64,000 nucleotides of DNA from Crocodylus rhombifer (lineage: Eukaryota > Chordata > Crocodylia > Crocodylidae). The notes under the pieces were generated by a model. It was not told the DNA's origin, did not search any database, and saw nothing but the letters and a program-made list of their open reading frames with translations. This document shows, piece by piece, positions 1-11,538 of this stretch (position 1 is its first letter; each line of letters begins with the position of its first letter). The position numbers and the translations under genes are program-made. The stretch is from positions 1,233,447-1,297,446 of the forward strand of contig JAVSML010024359.1 in assembly GCA_038503035.1 (NCBI GenBank), in the 5' to 3' direction.

Positions 1-1219
1 TTGCTATCTCACCCAGGTTCAGACAGAAAATTGGTAGAGAACTCCGTAGTCTTGGGAAAATATAGTAACAGTGGAAATTGTATAAATACGGGAGCCTTTC
101 ACTTTCCTGATAGAGCTTCAATAGCATGTGCTACCAATTACAGTAGGGCACAGCTATTTTTGCATCAGCCAATAGATTTATCTTTCACATGGTCACTGTG
201 CCAATAGAAGGCAATGCTACTTGAGTTTTGGAAAGTAACAAGAACTTTATAGATATCATAGTGAAATAGTTTTAGATCAAGGAACCATGAGCTTCAGTTT
301 AACTTATAGAATAAATAAAATTAGGATAGATAGATTAGATGGACAACTAGAGTTCCAGACTTAAGAAGTGTTAACTTTGGGAAACAGCAGTTTAGTGACA
401 GAGGTCAACTAGATTCAGAAGGTGAACAATTTAGATGTGGAAGAGGCATGGAATTACTGTAAGATAAAAGTACAGGTATTACTGAGAATTTCCATCTAAG
501 AAAGAAGAAAATGGTAGAGACGGGCTACTGGAACTTGTGAAAACAGGTCCTAACAGGATGGTCCTGATTCATTTCTACTATTAACTTTATTGGGCTCACT
601 GTTGGTTAGTATGAATGAAGGACTCCTATTCAACTTTGATAAATAGACCAGAAACCCTTTCAAAGTGGCTCTAAATTCTGCAGAAAGCTCTCAATGACAC
701 ACTAGAACAAGAAACTAGAAATTCTGGCAAACATGAAAATAATTTTAAAGAAAGGGGTTTTTTTATTAAATAGGAAAATAAATCATACAATCAGTATAGT
801 GTTCCTTGTTATGTTTTTATTCAATAGATGTTGTGTTACCAGTTTTTTTCAATACTGCATATATTTGTAGCAACATTTTAAATAGTGCTGTAATATAGAA
901 GTATCAGAAGCACAGGTAACTGGCAAAACCCAGCAGCCTTCCTGTGTGCCAGACAAAACTTCTATGATTAGAGGAACTGCTCAGGAAGATTTCTAGTGAG
1001 ACTGATTTCTAGCAGAAACCACAGAACAAACAGACCACACTGTATAAATAAAAATGAGAGCTCAATGAGTGTACTGGGACTAGAAAACAAATGTTGATAA
1101 TGTATTTATGATATCCTTGTTTTTATATAAGATACTTAAATAACAATTGCCCAGTACTGAACAAAATTAACTTGATAAATGGAATAAATGTCCTTATTGA
1201 CATGTATTTGATTTTCAGA
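1..1219. other. Intergenic, nothing recognised
   Basis: AT-rich sequence with no reading frame resembling a known protein, no splice-bounded exon and no clear repeat ends. The frame open at the left edge (68 codons) has no recognisable domain. Confidence 0.5.
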
Positions 1220-1710
1220 CCAAGCACATGGTACCACACTTGGAGTGAAACAATTGCATGCACAAATACAGGCGAGGGAATGGCCGGCTAGGCTGTAGTA
1301 CAGCAAAGAAGGACCTGGGAATTATAGTAGACCATAAGCTGAATATGAGCCACTGATATGCTCTTCTTAAAAAAAAATCCAATAGCATGCTGGGCTGTAT
1401 TAACAGAGGCATCCCTTTCAAATCAAGGAAACTGATTCTTCCATTCTCTTCAACACTGGTGAGGCCTAGAGTACTTTGTCCACTTTTGGGCCCCACACTT
1501 CAAGAAGGATCTGGACAGATAGGAAAGAATCCAAAGGATAGCAACACAAATTATTAAAGGTCTGATAAGCATGACTTACAAGGAATGGTTGAAAGAGCTA
1601 GGATTATTTAATCTGGAGAAGAAAAGACAGAGAGGGAGATTTAATAGCAGTCTCCACATACCTGAAGGGCTGTTATAAAGAGGAATGGTGATGGACTCTT
1701 CCAGGAGTGC
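1220..1710 (+). repeat. CR1 LINE fragment, old and broken
   Basis: The sequence follows the 3' half of a CR1 reverse transcriptase frame on the + strand. The stretch that reads 'NSMLGCINRG' at about 1380-1410, the 'LVRPRVLCPLLGPTLQEGSGQ' type region near 1458-1515, and the leucine-rich 'EELGLFNLEKKR' type end near 1590-1625 are all typical of CR1. Frameshifts and stops interrupt it, so it is a fossil and cannot code. The same protein region is intact in the CR1 copy at 45371-47515 in this window, which makes the match easy to verify. Boundaries are approximate. Confidence 0.8.
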
Positions 1711-2751
1711 AGAAGGTGCCTTCACACACCCCTTTGGCTATGTAGCATGTGTGCAGTGAGCTTTCTGAGCTCACCAACGTGTCAGCATGGCTTCTACCAG
1801 AACTGCCATGTTGGCACACACCAGAACCAAGGGTATGCCTTGGGAAGAAAGGGAATCAGCAGTCCATTCTTAAAACATACACCAGATCAGAACTTTGCAG
1901 GCCATATCTGGCCCACTGACCATAGGTTGTCAACCACTCATTCAGCCTTGCTTCCCATGGCTGCCTACAGCTTCCTGGTCCTGAGACAATCCTTCTCTTT
2001 TTTTTAATTTTCTTTATCTATACTTTCAAGGCACGGACATGCTTGGACTTGTGTCTCCAGGAGGTATTTTTCTAAGCTCTAATAACATAAACTGTTTATA
2101 TATCTGGAAAGGAAACTAGTTTTAACTTAGACCTAGTTTATGATTCTGATGACATTACAGTATGGTTTTCAGCTTCATTAATACATGCTCATCTCTTCTA
2201 GTAGCGGATGGTTTTTTTTGGAGATCTTGAGTCATATGCTGTTTGTAACAGGATGGCCTGGCCATTTAAGAGGAGCCAGCCATTTTTGCTGAGGGTCTGC
2301 AGCTGTGTGAAGGCTAATGAAGTCAAAACCCCAGCAAGCAGAGGAGAGGTGTCTGAATGGGAGAATGTTGGGTTAGGTGTAAGCCTCCTGTGGGAAGACC
2401 AGAGCCACAGGGGACCCCTCCCAGTGTCCAGGACAACAAGGCTGGTTTTTGTTTGGTTTTTGTTTATTGTTTTATTTATTAAATGACTATATTACTTGGG
2501 CCTGCTGAGAAATGCCCCATGGAGTAAATGCCAGCTTGTTTAAAAGATTCTATTATTGGAGCTCACTGGAAGATCCTTGGGAAGCAAAAGCCTAGTTGAA
2601 GAGGCCCTGATGTGGTAACCTGCCACACCATTCCAGCTACCAGGCCTCTAACTCTTATTTTTGTATCTAAATGTCAAAGCTGATTCTATTCCAGCTGGCT
2701 TGAGTCCCTAGAAAATAGACAAATGCAGAATAGCTAATAGTTTAAGACTTG
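1711..2751. other. Intergenic, nothing recognised
   Basis: Mixed-composition sequence. Short open stretches at 1747-2007 and 2208-2486 show no domain, no homology I recognise and no splice context. Both are best treated as chance frames. Confidence 0.45.
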
Positions 2752-3182
2752 GGACCCCTCTACATGTGTAGGTAAAAGTGCAATAGAGGCTAATGTGTGA
2801 TCCACACAATTGCACCTCCTGCCATGTCACACATACATGGCAGGAGGAATGATTGTGGGATTGTGCATTGGTTCTGACTGCACCTTATTGTTGGTATGGG
2901 GGAGCCCAATCCAGGTCTCCCCCAGCACCAGCAAGAAGCAGGCTCCCTGGCTGAGCCCCATCAGCTGACCCCATGCACCCTGGCAGCTGGAGATCAGCTG
3001 GGAAATTGCAGCTGCAGTCTCCCAGCAGCAGGGACACTGACTAGGTGTGCAAATTAAAACCTGATAGAAACCAGCCATAAAGTTGTTGTTGGATTTTTTT
3101 TTAAGGTGACACAGTTAATTTACATGTGTAGCCAGTCTAAATTAATTGTGCAGTTAACCAAGCAATTGTGTAGATGGAGCCT
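2752..3182. mobile_element. MITE-like element with imperfect terminal inverted repeats
   Basis: The left end reads GACCCCTCTACATGTGTAGG. The reverse complement of the right end reads AGGCTCCATCTACACAATTG. These are imperfect inverted ends around a 430-base body with no transposase. The CTACA(T/C) core also occurs in the ends of the elements at 23509 and 25020, so the three may share a family. No clear target duplication was found. A DNA-transposon origin is inferred; the exact ends are uncertain. Confidence 0.45.
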
Positions 3183-4574
3183 AAGTTCCAAAAAGCATGG
3201 AGGAGGGAAAAGATCTACCTACCTTTTTCATTATTGTGTTTTTTCCAGGGGCTCAAAAGTGGGAGAATAAGATTGCACTTAGATACCTAAGCACCACTTA
3301 GGTGCCTAATAGATGGAATGGAATCCAGCCATTGATGTCAGTCCTACATCTTTGAAAAGTGTTGTTAAGTTCTGTCCTGGCTTAAAAATGCACACATTTT
3401 CCTACTCTGGCTGTTGATTAACCAGCACTTAAAAATAACAGACAGATCAATATGTAATTCCCCTAGTAAAACAATAGTTACTAAAAGTCCTTATCAGTTA
3501 CATTGCACTCACCTTGATTCCATGCCAGATACAGCTCAGGGAAGAGCCTCTCAGACAGGCAGAGCTAAGTGATTCATTTCACTATGAGGAACAATAACCA
3601 GCATTTAGCAGTAATGATCTTGAACAACAAATTGCTGTTATGTTGCTTTGGCAAGCAATGGCCATAGTAGCCTAAGAAAATATTGAAATGCCAATTTGCA
3701 TCGACATACATGAGATTGAGCCAAACTAGAGCTCAGCTTTCAGTTCTTGGTGGGGGTATACTCTGTGGGTATATAAGCAGCTTTAGGGCTGCAGTAAACC
3801 TTGCAGCTGTTACATTCCCTTTTCCTGGGGGAAATAGTTAGTGGATCTACATCATTAACTCACAGTCCAAGTATCCAAGTTGTACAGTGTGAACAGCATG
3901 AGTGCTGAGGAACATCTAATGTTGTTAAATTAGCTGACTTCCAGTTTTAGTTAGGCCTCTGATAAAAGAGGATATTAAAGATGGATCAAAGATGGGAGAA
4001 GGCTTGAAAAATATAATGAGAATGGGACTAGCTCAGTAAAATCTTAAATTGCTTCTATCAGAAGTCTTCTTCTAGCTTTGCTCTCAGCTTTATTGAACAC
4101 TAGGCTGTAGCCAACAGGATTGCTAGGGTCCTTCTTGGGTTATTTCTACAGGCCAGTATCCTTTTCCAGACATATCCTTATAGCCCTTATAAGCATTAAG
4201 TCTCTTCTCAGGCTGAATATAATGGCATGATTCACCTTTCAAGCTAATGATTGTTCTTCTTCTGAAACTTGAAAACTGTAGGACTACCTATCATGTCTTC
4301 TTGGTAGGTATTGGAGGTGGTTGGGCTGAATTGGGACCCCCTTTGTAGTGTTCAGTGGAGATCAAGCATACCTTTGCTTCCATCCTTCCCATTGTTCAAG
4401 AAGGCTTTTTTATCACAAAAGATAACTTATTTCCCTGTGTTCTGTTTATTTCAGTAAAGCTCAGTAAATGCTTTTATGTACTTGATGACAGCATGCCTTC
4501 ATTTCATATAAAATGCAGGACTTCCGGGTGGATACAGGTTTATTCAACTGTTTTGAAGAGCCAAATACATCTGT
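3183..4574. other. Intergenic, nothing recognised
   Basis: No coding region, RNA gene or repeat ends could be supported here. Confidence 0.4.
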
Positions 4575-5046
4575 GGCCATGTCCAGATGAGTATGGACAT
4601 GCAGTATGTGGTGCTGCAGACACATCTGTGGCACCATGAACTGCACATGCAGGCATTCCCTGTACTGTTACTTTGCAACGCAAAGAGTTTTTTGAAACGT
4701 GGGAACGCCAGGGTAAAAAAAACCACACCGAGAAAAGTGGGGTGGTGCATGTGGTAGTAGTATGTGCCTCCCAGAATGAGAGCTTGGCCGGCCAAACTCC
4801 AGCTGCTAGCCAGGCTTCCTGCCGTAGCTATAGCCCTGAGAGTGCCCCAGAACACCAGGTAAGGCTGCTGGGGCCAACACAGTTACTGGCCCGAGCCTCC
4901 CTTACCCCACCTGTGGTAACCTGCCACATGCCAGAACATGGGTGGCATAGGTATTCCCTAGGGACAAGTAGTAGCAGCAACGCAAGGTGTGCCACTGCTA
5001 CTTGACCCCATGGAAGCAAATGTCCGCACCCATCTAGACACACCCT
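4575..5046 (-). mobile_element. Non-autonomous repeat, same family as 24404-25018, inverted
   Basis: The right half (about 4930-5010) matches the reverse complement of 24450-24520. Both share the order GCAGTGGCACACCTTG, then ACTTGTCCC, then the CCCATGCCAT-like stretch. The left end (CCAGATGAGTATGGAC) corresponds to the right end of the other copy (CCAGATGAGCACAG in reverse complement). The copies are in opposite orientation and both lack a transposase frame. The reading frames inside are shadows of the repeat. Confidence 0.6.
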
Positions 5047-7355
5047 GTGTGTGTATTAGTAATTGCTACTATGTTTAGGGTCAGATTTGTTCACTGGGAG
5101 CTCAGGACACTGTTAATTAGAATTGTCTGTGTGTCAGTCTGAAAGAAAATATGCTGCCCTAAACCTTCATTATAAAGTTGTGGCATAGCCTTCAGCTCTT
5201 AAACACCACAACCGCAGATGTGTGTAACTAAGGATGACTCTTCCAAAAGCTCATTCTAGCCTCTTTTCTTTAAAATGCAATGATGCTGTTGTTGTGGGAA
5301 TGCTGTGCAATTCCCTTCTAGTTAGAAAATGAACTCATCCAGCTGGAAAAGTTTTCTTACATGCAAGATAATACCATATTTATCTGACAGACCATCAGTA
5401 ATTAACTAGATTCCTTGTACTGCTATAATGTTCTTTTTTTTTTTACATTGTCCTATATAAGAATGTATCTCTGTATCAGCGTAGAGACTGACCTTGTCCT
5501 GAAGAAAAATACCACTTTCAGGTAAGAGAAAAGTGTTAATTTGAGGTCAAATTGCAGTTATCATCCAGAAAACAGATGTGTTGAGTCTAAGTTAAGGAAA
5601 CCCCTATAGAAAGTCTTTGTATGCCAGATGTTATAGTACCGTCTTATTTTGAAAAGTAACTTGTTATGGTGGTAGGAGATTTTTGGTGATAGCCCAATGA
5701 TTCTTTATCAAATGTGGTTTTAAAAATACAAAACCTACATTCCAGCCCTCCAAATGCTATGTATAGTTTGACATTCAAGCTGCATGCTTTACTTCTTGTT
5801 CATTAGCATCGTTACTGAAAGTTCTCAGGCCAAATTTTGCCATTCGATCGGATAACTTGCATGTAGCTGACTTAAGTTTAGAACAGTCTGTTTATAGTAC
5901 AGAAAAGAAAAAATCCAACTCGACTGTGCTAGCTATTCAGGGTTAGATTGGGAAAGGGTAAGAATTTATTCTAGACACAAAAATTAGTGAGTGTAACTGT
6001 AAAAAAAATGGCACTATATTCCACACTGCTGACCCTTGCCACTTTTTAAAGTCACATTCCAATCTCTCTAATATAAAGAAAGCAAGACAAACAAGGGCTT
6101 TGTTGGCTTGTTTGGCTGTTGTTAGTTGTCTTGCAGGGGTAAGGATTGGGGAGCAGGTTGGAATTTGTATTTTTAGATTAAACTGATTTAGAATATACAG
6201 CATAAACCAGCATGAATAAAGAAAGAAACATATTGCATAACTGGGAGCCACAGTATGTGTAAAATAATGTGATTCTAATTATACTTCTCCAAATGCTACT
6301 CATTACAGGAGGGCAAAATGTTCTAGAAGGCAGCCTATCTTTAGGGTGTTTTTCAGATAAGAAGTGGCAGTTTTGATGTTTAAGTCTGAAACACTTAGAA
6401 AAGATCTGTGACTGACTGATCAATCAGAAACATACAACAGCTGGTGGCTTACCTTCAGCAGTGGCAATAAATATTTTGTTAAGTACAAGAAGGGATTTGT
6501 GCAAATTCTCTCTAGAATAGGAGCTCAGATCCATAATAGTCTTAGCCTAATCCCAGTTTGTAGAACTTAATAGAATGCAATATTCATAACAGAGGTCTAC
6601 TTGCTTTTTGTAACAGACAAATTTACCTGTAGTACTGCAGTTTAGAGCAAGGCGGGTTGTACAGAACTTATGCTGGAACTGTTTTCCTGCAGGTGTTTTG
6701 GGTGGTGGTGGTTGCTGCTGTTTTTATAAATTATGGGAAAGTTTCTCTTTTGAAAGCATAGCTTGATGTTATATACTAACAAAGCTGTAGGGGAGGAAGT
6801 GAAGGGAGGAAGGGGTAACTACACAAACCAGTATCTTTTGCACTGAAGTCCAGCAAAACCAATTGCTTTAATCATAATCATAAAGCTATAAAGGAGCATG
6901 AGTTTTTAATACCAGGGTGTTGTTTGTACTTCAGTGCCCAGACACCTTGCTTAGAGTTCAGTGTTATTTGTGCTAGGCCTGTATATATTCAAGAGGCCTG
7001 TCCTAAAGTGCACACCCACTAAGAGACAGTACATTTAAAAAATAATAATTAGAACATGGAGACTGGAGAGTCAGAGATCTCTCCAAGGTTGGGTCCTAAC
7101 CGGGTCTCCCCAGCTGTCTCCCAGCACCTGGGATTGTGCCCCAGTGACCTTTCCAATGTCAGTGTTAAGGTTCATATTCAGCTGTCCCCTTCTCCCTTTG
7201 GGAGTTTGCTGGGCTGGACCAGGTGCTCCTTGAAATGCACCTGTTCTTACAGGGGGTCCAAGGGGGCCCAAGACTGCAGAGCGGACACTGTGGCCTGGCA
7301 GGTCTCCCTTATGTGTTTCACTCTTTCAGGCAGGGGCAGGGGTTAAGGGGAAGCC
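5047..7355. other. Intergenic, nothing recognised
   Basis: AT-rich up to about 7.0 kb, then a rise in GC. No convincing exon, RNA or transposon ends. Short frames at 5943-6423 (minus) and 7056-7346 (plus) have no recognisable domain. Confidence 0.4.
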
Positions 7356-7714
7356 GTGCAGAGCAGCAGAAAGGCTTGCGGGGAGCACGGCTTGCAGCTG
7401 CGGAAGGGCGGGGGTGGGAGGCGAGGGCCGGCCTCGTTGGCTGGGCCCGGGGGCAGCGGCGCTTGGCGGCCCGGCGGGGCCCCCGTGGTGCTCGCGCCGC
7501 GAGGGGTGCCTGTCCCAGGCCGGGGGTCCCCGAAGAGCCCGGCGCTGGGACAGGCGGGGGCGCTGGGCCGGGCTCACCTTCCCTGAGACAAGGGCGCGGG
7601 CAGGGACTTGCCCCGAGGCCGCCCCGCCCCGCCTGCCCTGCCCTGCCCTGCCCTGCCCGGCGGTGCGGGTCCCCGCGGAGGGCAGCGCCGCCTGTGCCCC
7701 GTCCGGCGGCCGCA

Positions 7715-7746
7715 GGGCCGGGCCGGGCCGGGCCGGGCCGGGCGGG
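7715..7746 (+). repeat. GGGCC pentamer array
   Basis: Six or so tandem GGGCC units just left of the assembly gap. G-rich on the + strand, so it could form a quadruplex or a hairpin with the complementary array at 8339-8369. Confidence 0.85.
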
Positions 7747-7768
7747 CGCTGTCCGCGGTGCTGCAGCG

Positions 7769-8168
7769 NNNNNNNNNNNNNNNNNNNNNNNNNNNNNNNN
7801 NNNNNNNNNNNNNNNNNNNNNNNNNNNNNNNNNNNNNNNNNNNNNNNNNNNNNNNNNNNNNNNNNNNNNNNNNNNNNNNNNNNNNNNNNNNNNNNNNNNN
7901 NNNNNNNNNNNNNNNNNNNNNNNNNNNNNNNNNNNNNNNNNNNNNNNNNNNNNNNNNNNNNNNNNNNNNNNNNNNNNNNNNNNNNNNNNNNNNNNNNNNN
8001 NNNNNNNNNNNNNNNNNNNNNNNNNNNNNNNNNNNNNNNNNNNNNNNNNNNNNNNNNNNNNNNNNNNNNNNNNNNNNNNNNNNNNNNNNNNNNNNNNNNN
8101 NNNNNNNNNNNNNNNNNNNNNNNNNNNNNNNNNNNNNNNNNNNNNNNNNNNNNNNNNNNNNNNNNNNN
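7769..8168. other. Assembly gap (400 Ns)
   Basis: Exactly 400 consecutive N characters inside the CpG island. The true length and content are unknown, so any reading frame spanning it is meaningless. Confidence 1.
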
Positions 8169-8338
8169 AACAGGCTGTTGGCGTCGGCGGCGGGCTGCCC
8201 CGTCTGCCCTCGCCCGGCCCTGCCGATGGAGCCGGCGGGAGCCGCGGCTGGAGCGGGCTTCTCGGGGCTGGACGAGCCGCGGTCCCCGGGCAGCCCGCCA
8301 CGTCCCCCCGAGGCGGCGAGCGCTGCACCAGCCTCGAC

Positions 8339-8369
8339 GTGCCCGGCCCGGCCCGGCCCGGCCCGGCCG
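8339..8369 (-). repeat. GGCCC pentamer array (inverse of the left array)
   Basis: Tandem GGCCC units, the reverse complement of the GGGCC array at 7715-7746, on the other side of the gap. Confidence 0.85.
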
Positions 8370-8885
8370 CGCTCGCCTCCGAGCGCCTCCGGCCGCTTCC
8401 AAGCAGGCAAGCGATCAGCCCCGCTGAGCTGACGCGGGTGGTGGCGAACCAACGGGCCGAAGCGGCCTTTTAAAAGTCTTCCCGAGCATGGAGACGCCTT
8501 CGCTTCAGCCTTTAGGACCTCTAAATCCGCGTTTAACAAATGCTTTTGTGCTCAGAGGGCTTGAATTGCTCCTCCGCTTCCTCTGCTCCGCAAAGCGCCC
8601 GTCCGGGGCATCTAGCGCTCGTTTTGCTCCGCAGGCGGGCGGTTCGGGGTTTGCTTTCACCGGCAGGTCCTGCAGAAAGGACACGTCCCCCGGCCGCCCG
8701 CGAGCGCTCTGCTTCTCCAGGGTAAAATCTTCGCCCCCCGCAAGGACTCTTCCTTGTCCCTCTGCTTCCCCGCCTGTCGCTGGTGCTAGGAAATCACGTC
8801 CGGCTCTTCTCTTTAGAGACGCTCCTGTTTATCCGGGGCGCAGGTGAAATGCACTCCGCGCCGCAAATGTCTGGCAAAACCTCTT

Positions 8886-8919
8886 TCAAAAAAAGAAAAG
8901 AAAAGAAAAGAAAAGAAAA
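8886..8919 (+). repeat. (AAAAG)n microsatellite
   Basis: About five tandem AAAAG units follow a short A-rich lead. Simple repeat at the right shoulder of the CpG island. Confidence 0.9.
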
Positions 8920-9888
8920 TCCCGGGTTGTAGCGGCTACAGGCAGAAAGGGCTTCTGCAAGGTGACTATTTTTAGCCGAAGGACGTCTCGTATGAAATCT
9001 AGACCGAACAAAAACATTTAAACTAAGTCATAAAAACAGGTGTTCCCTGGTCGCCACGGGGAAGGGGAGGATTGTCCTGGTCTTTGGGCCTTTGACGCCC
9101 TCTGGTGGAGACTCACAACAGTCATCGCTCGGCTCGGGGCTTCGTGCAGAAGGATAAAGGAGTGGGGCACATAACGCGAGGGGGGGCTGGGTTCAACCAG
9201 GCTGAACACGGCCCCCTCCTGAATGATCCCTCTGGCAGCCCCCTGCACGGCAGGAGGCTACTGCAGGAGCTAGAGCAGAGAGGGCTGAATGGAAGGTGTG
9301 GAGCGAAAGTTAAGATCCAAGAGCTTTCTTTTTTTCCCCTTTGAAACAAACGGACTGAGAAACCCGGTGTCCGCTGGCAATCGCGACTACTTCACGTGAA
9401 GTGAACGTTACAGAGGGGTCTGGGGGCCTTGGTGCGCTGCCTGCACTGATCAGCTCGGATTCAGCAGGGACTTAGTGCCAACTTATCAGCCGTCCAGCCC
9501 CGGGGTGCCGTCCCTGCTCGCCCCTGCCCCTCTGAGAAGGGAGCGTGTTGAGTACGTCCTGTATTACTCATAGGGCTGGTCTTTCCGGGTGCGGCTTCGT
9601 GATCTGGATTCATCATCCAGCTAGAGAGCCCTCGAGGCAACCGAAACACCTGCAAATAAGTCACGTTAGTGTGGGAAGGCAACACTTGCCGCGTGATTTC
9701 CATCCCAGCGAGCTGACCTGGTCGATCCCCCCGCCAGCCCGCTCGCCTTCCATATTGGAGCAGAGGAGGTGCTGGCAGCGGTGTGACTCATGCCTGCGTC
9801 GGAGCAGATCAACCGGCGATTCACGCTTTAAAAAAGCAAATCCAAGCACTTGTGGGAAAAGGTCATCTCGCATTAAATTCTGTGGCGC

Positions 9889-9978
9889 GATTGGTATTCC
9901 GGCGCCGTTTCTGGCGGAGTTTATAAGCGGCAAAGTCCCTGCAAGGTTACAATCCCCCTGTCTTTTTGGACACTTGGA
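9889..9978 (+). promoter_or_regulatory. GAD1: Candidate GAD1 core promoter and short first exon
   Basis: An inverted CCAAT box (ATTGG, 9890-9894) is followed 27 bases later by TTATAAG (9921-9927). This spacing is typical of a TATA promoter firing to the right, with a start expected near 9950. A good donor, GA|GTAAGTG, lies at 9979, and a second, CG|GTAAGTC, at 10004. Either could splice to the acceptor at 11391, making a short non-coding exon 1. GAD1 genes are known to have non-coding first exons and more than one promoter. The motifs are seen; the assignment to GAD1 is inferred from position and strand. Confidence 0.5.
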
Positions 9979-10009
9979 GTAAGTGCGGGTTCTCTCCTCC
10001 GCGGTAAGT

Positions 10010-11391
10010 CTCCTTTAAACTCTTCTCACTATACTCTGTTTTGCAAGCCGCCAGGAGCCTGTTTCAAGACATGGGGCTTTTCCCTAAAACATCTGTATGT
10101 GCTGCCCTGCCCAGGGAGAAATAACGGGCATTTTGAGACAGCCAGTGCCTTGGATGCTTATGCTAACCTGTTACTTCACTTCCAGGCATCGTCCAGCGAG
10201 TCTCTGTGCTTCAGGATTTGTATTTTTTCTCTCTCTCTCTAAAAGAAAAAAAGAGAAGTAATTTGCCTGTTTGCTATTGAAATCACTGAAGCGTTGTGTT
10301 TAGACGCGGGTTTACATCCACGTAGTGCAAATGAATAAACGAGTATTATCGACTATTGGCAAAAAAATAATAATAAGTTATTCATCCATTTACTGCGACC
10401 TTGATATTTTTTACAACGGGTGTAAAATAAATCGGAGCCAGCCGTGGGCAGGGACAAAGAGATAAGCGAGGCATTGATCCGGCAGCTCTCGATTAGTGAC
10501 CCAAAACTGGTTACTGGAATGCAATGTCTGACACTGAGGAACTTAACAGCTGGCTGGGAGCAGGGTTAGCCCACAAAAGGCTGGATGGTCACCTAGGCAT
10601 CCCTTGGTTACCGTTGGTAAAAAATAAAGCAAACGCTGAAATACGAACGCCATTGTTCAGTTGTGCGCGCACGATACCGTGTGGTCGTGTGTAACATGCC
10701 TATGGATCTGTGCACATCCATGTACGCCATGCATGTACCTGTGCAAGAAGAAAATATGGCTTTGTTATGTGCCAGCCAGAAGGCTATTAAACCACCATCC
10801 CGTCTTGAATGTTATCCAGGCTGGCGAATGTTTCGGGGATTAGCTGATAAAGCACACAATGGCAGCAAGGATTCTGTGTGGGATCGCAGGTCATTTTGGC
10901 TGGTAATTTAAAAACGTGTTTTGTAAGTTGGTTTCAATTTGACATGAGCCATAATTGCCCTCTTCAGTGGCCATTGATAGAATTGCGATAGACTTCACGG
11001 TCTGGTACATCCATCATTTCGCTCAGGATGTAGCGCTTCAAGATCCAGCAAGAGACACGATTTAGCTCTTCAGCCTATCGAAGCGTTTTCTAATTGCCAT
11101 ATTTGCATGTTACGTGTCTTTAAACTAAGTAAGTGACTGTGCCTTCAGTGAGCTTCCCTTTCCATCGCTTTATTGGCGAGTGTTTTTCTGCCTGAGACAC
11201 GTCGTATTAAGGACTCTTCCACTCGAGGTGCAAGCCTTTGTGCTGGCTTCTCAAGCCACTGCCACTTCTTAAGGAGTTTAATTGCTTATTGTTGGCTGCA
11301 GACTCAACCCTGACTATTGCATCTAAACAGGACTCCGGGCTCGTCCCTCCAGGAGAGCAGATCTCTACAGCCGCCTTCTCTTTCCTTCCAG
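10010..11391 (+). other. GAD1: GAD1 intron 1 (inferred)
   Basis: Lies between the candidate first exon and the exon that holds the start codon. No interspersed repeat and no other coding exon seen. Its right border is a strong acceptor with a pyrimidine tract ending in TTTCCTTCCAG at 11381-11391. Confidence 0.45.
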
Positions 11392-11538
11392 TAAATTCTT
11401 TACTGTCCACCCATCAGCGGAATATTGGAGGAAAAAACGGGATCCAAGATCTGTGACTTTCTGAACTGATGGCATCCTCAGCTCCATCCTCCTCTAACGC
11501 CACTCAGGACCCCACCCCAACTAATTTACGACCCACAA
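11392..11538 (+). CDS. GAD1: GAD1 exon 2: 77 bases of 5' UTR and codons 1-23
   Basis: Coding begins at 11469 with [10 protein letters not shown] and ends with NLRPT plus one base of the next codon. The start is chosen because MASS and NLRPT are conserved GAD1 landmarks. The start context has C at -3 and G at +4, so it is only moderate. No upstream ATG lies in this exon. Acceptor AG at 11390-11391; donor GTAGGT at 11539. Confidence 0.93.

Larger units (their letters stand above)
7356..8860. promoter_or_regulatory. CpG island upstream of GAD1, interrupted by an assembly gap
   Basis: Very GC-rich sequence dense in CG dinucleotides on both sides of a run of Ns. Long open frames cross it on both strands, but they are proline, arginine, glycine and alanine rich, run through the Ns, and coexist in almost every frame. 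That is what high GC content produces by chance. CpG islands of this kind usually mark promoters or Polycomb-regulated developmental loci. Here it lies 1-2.5 kb upstream of the inferred GAD1 promoter. It could also serve an unseen transcript. Confidence 0.7.

Noticed and set aside
7223..8539. Several long frames of 270-416 codons on both strands across the upstream CpG island
   Set aside because: They run through 400 Ns, coexist in all frames, and are low-complexity R/P/G/A sequence expected from high GC content.
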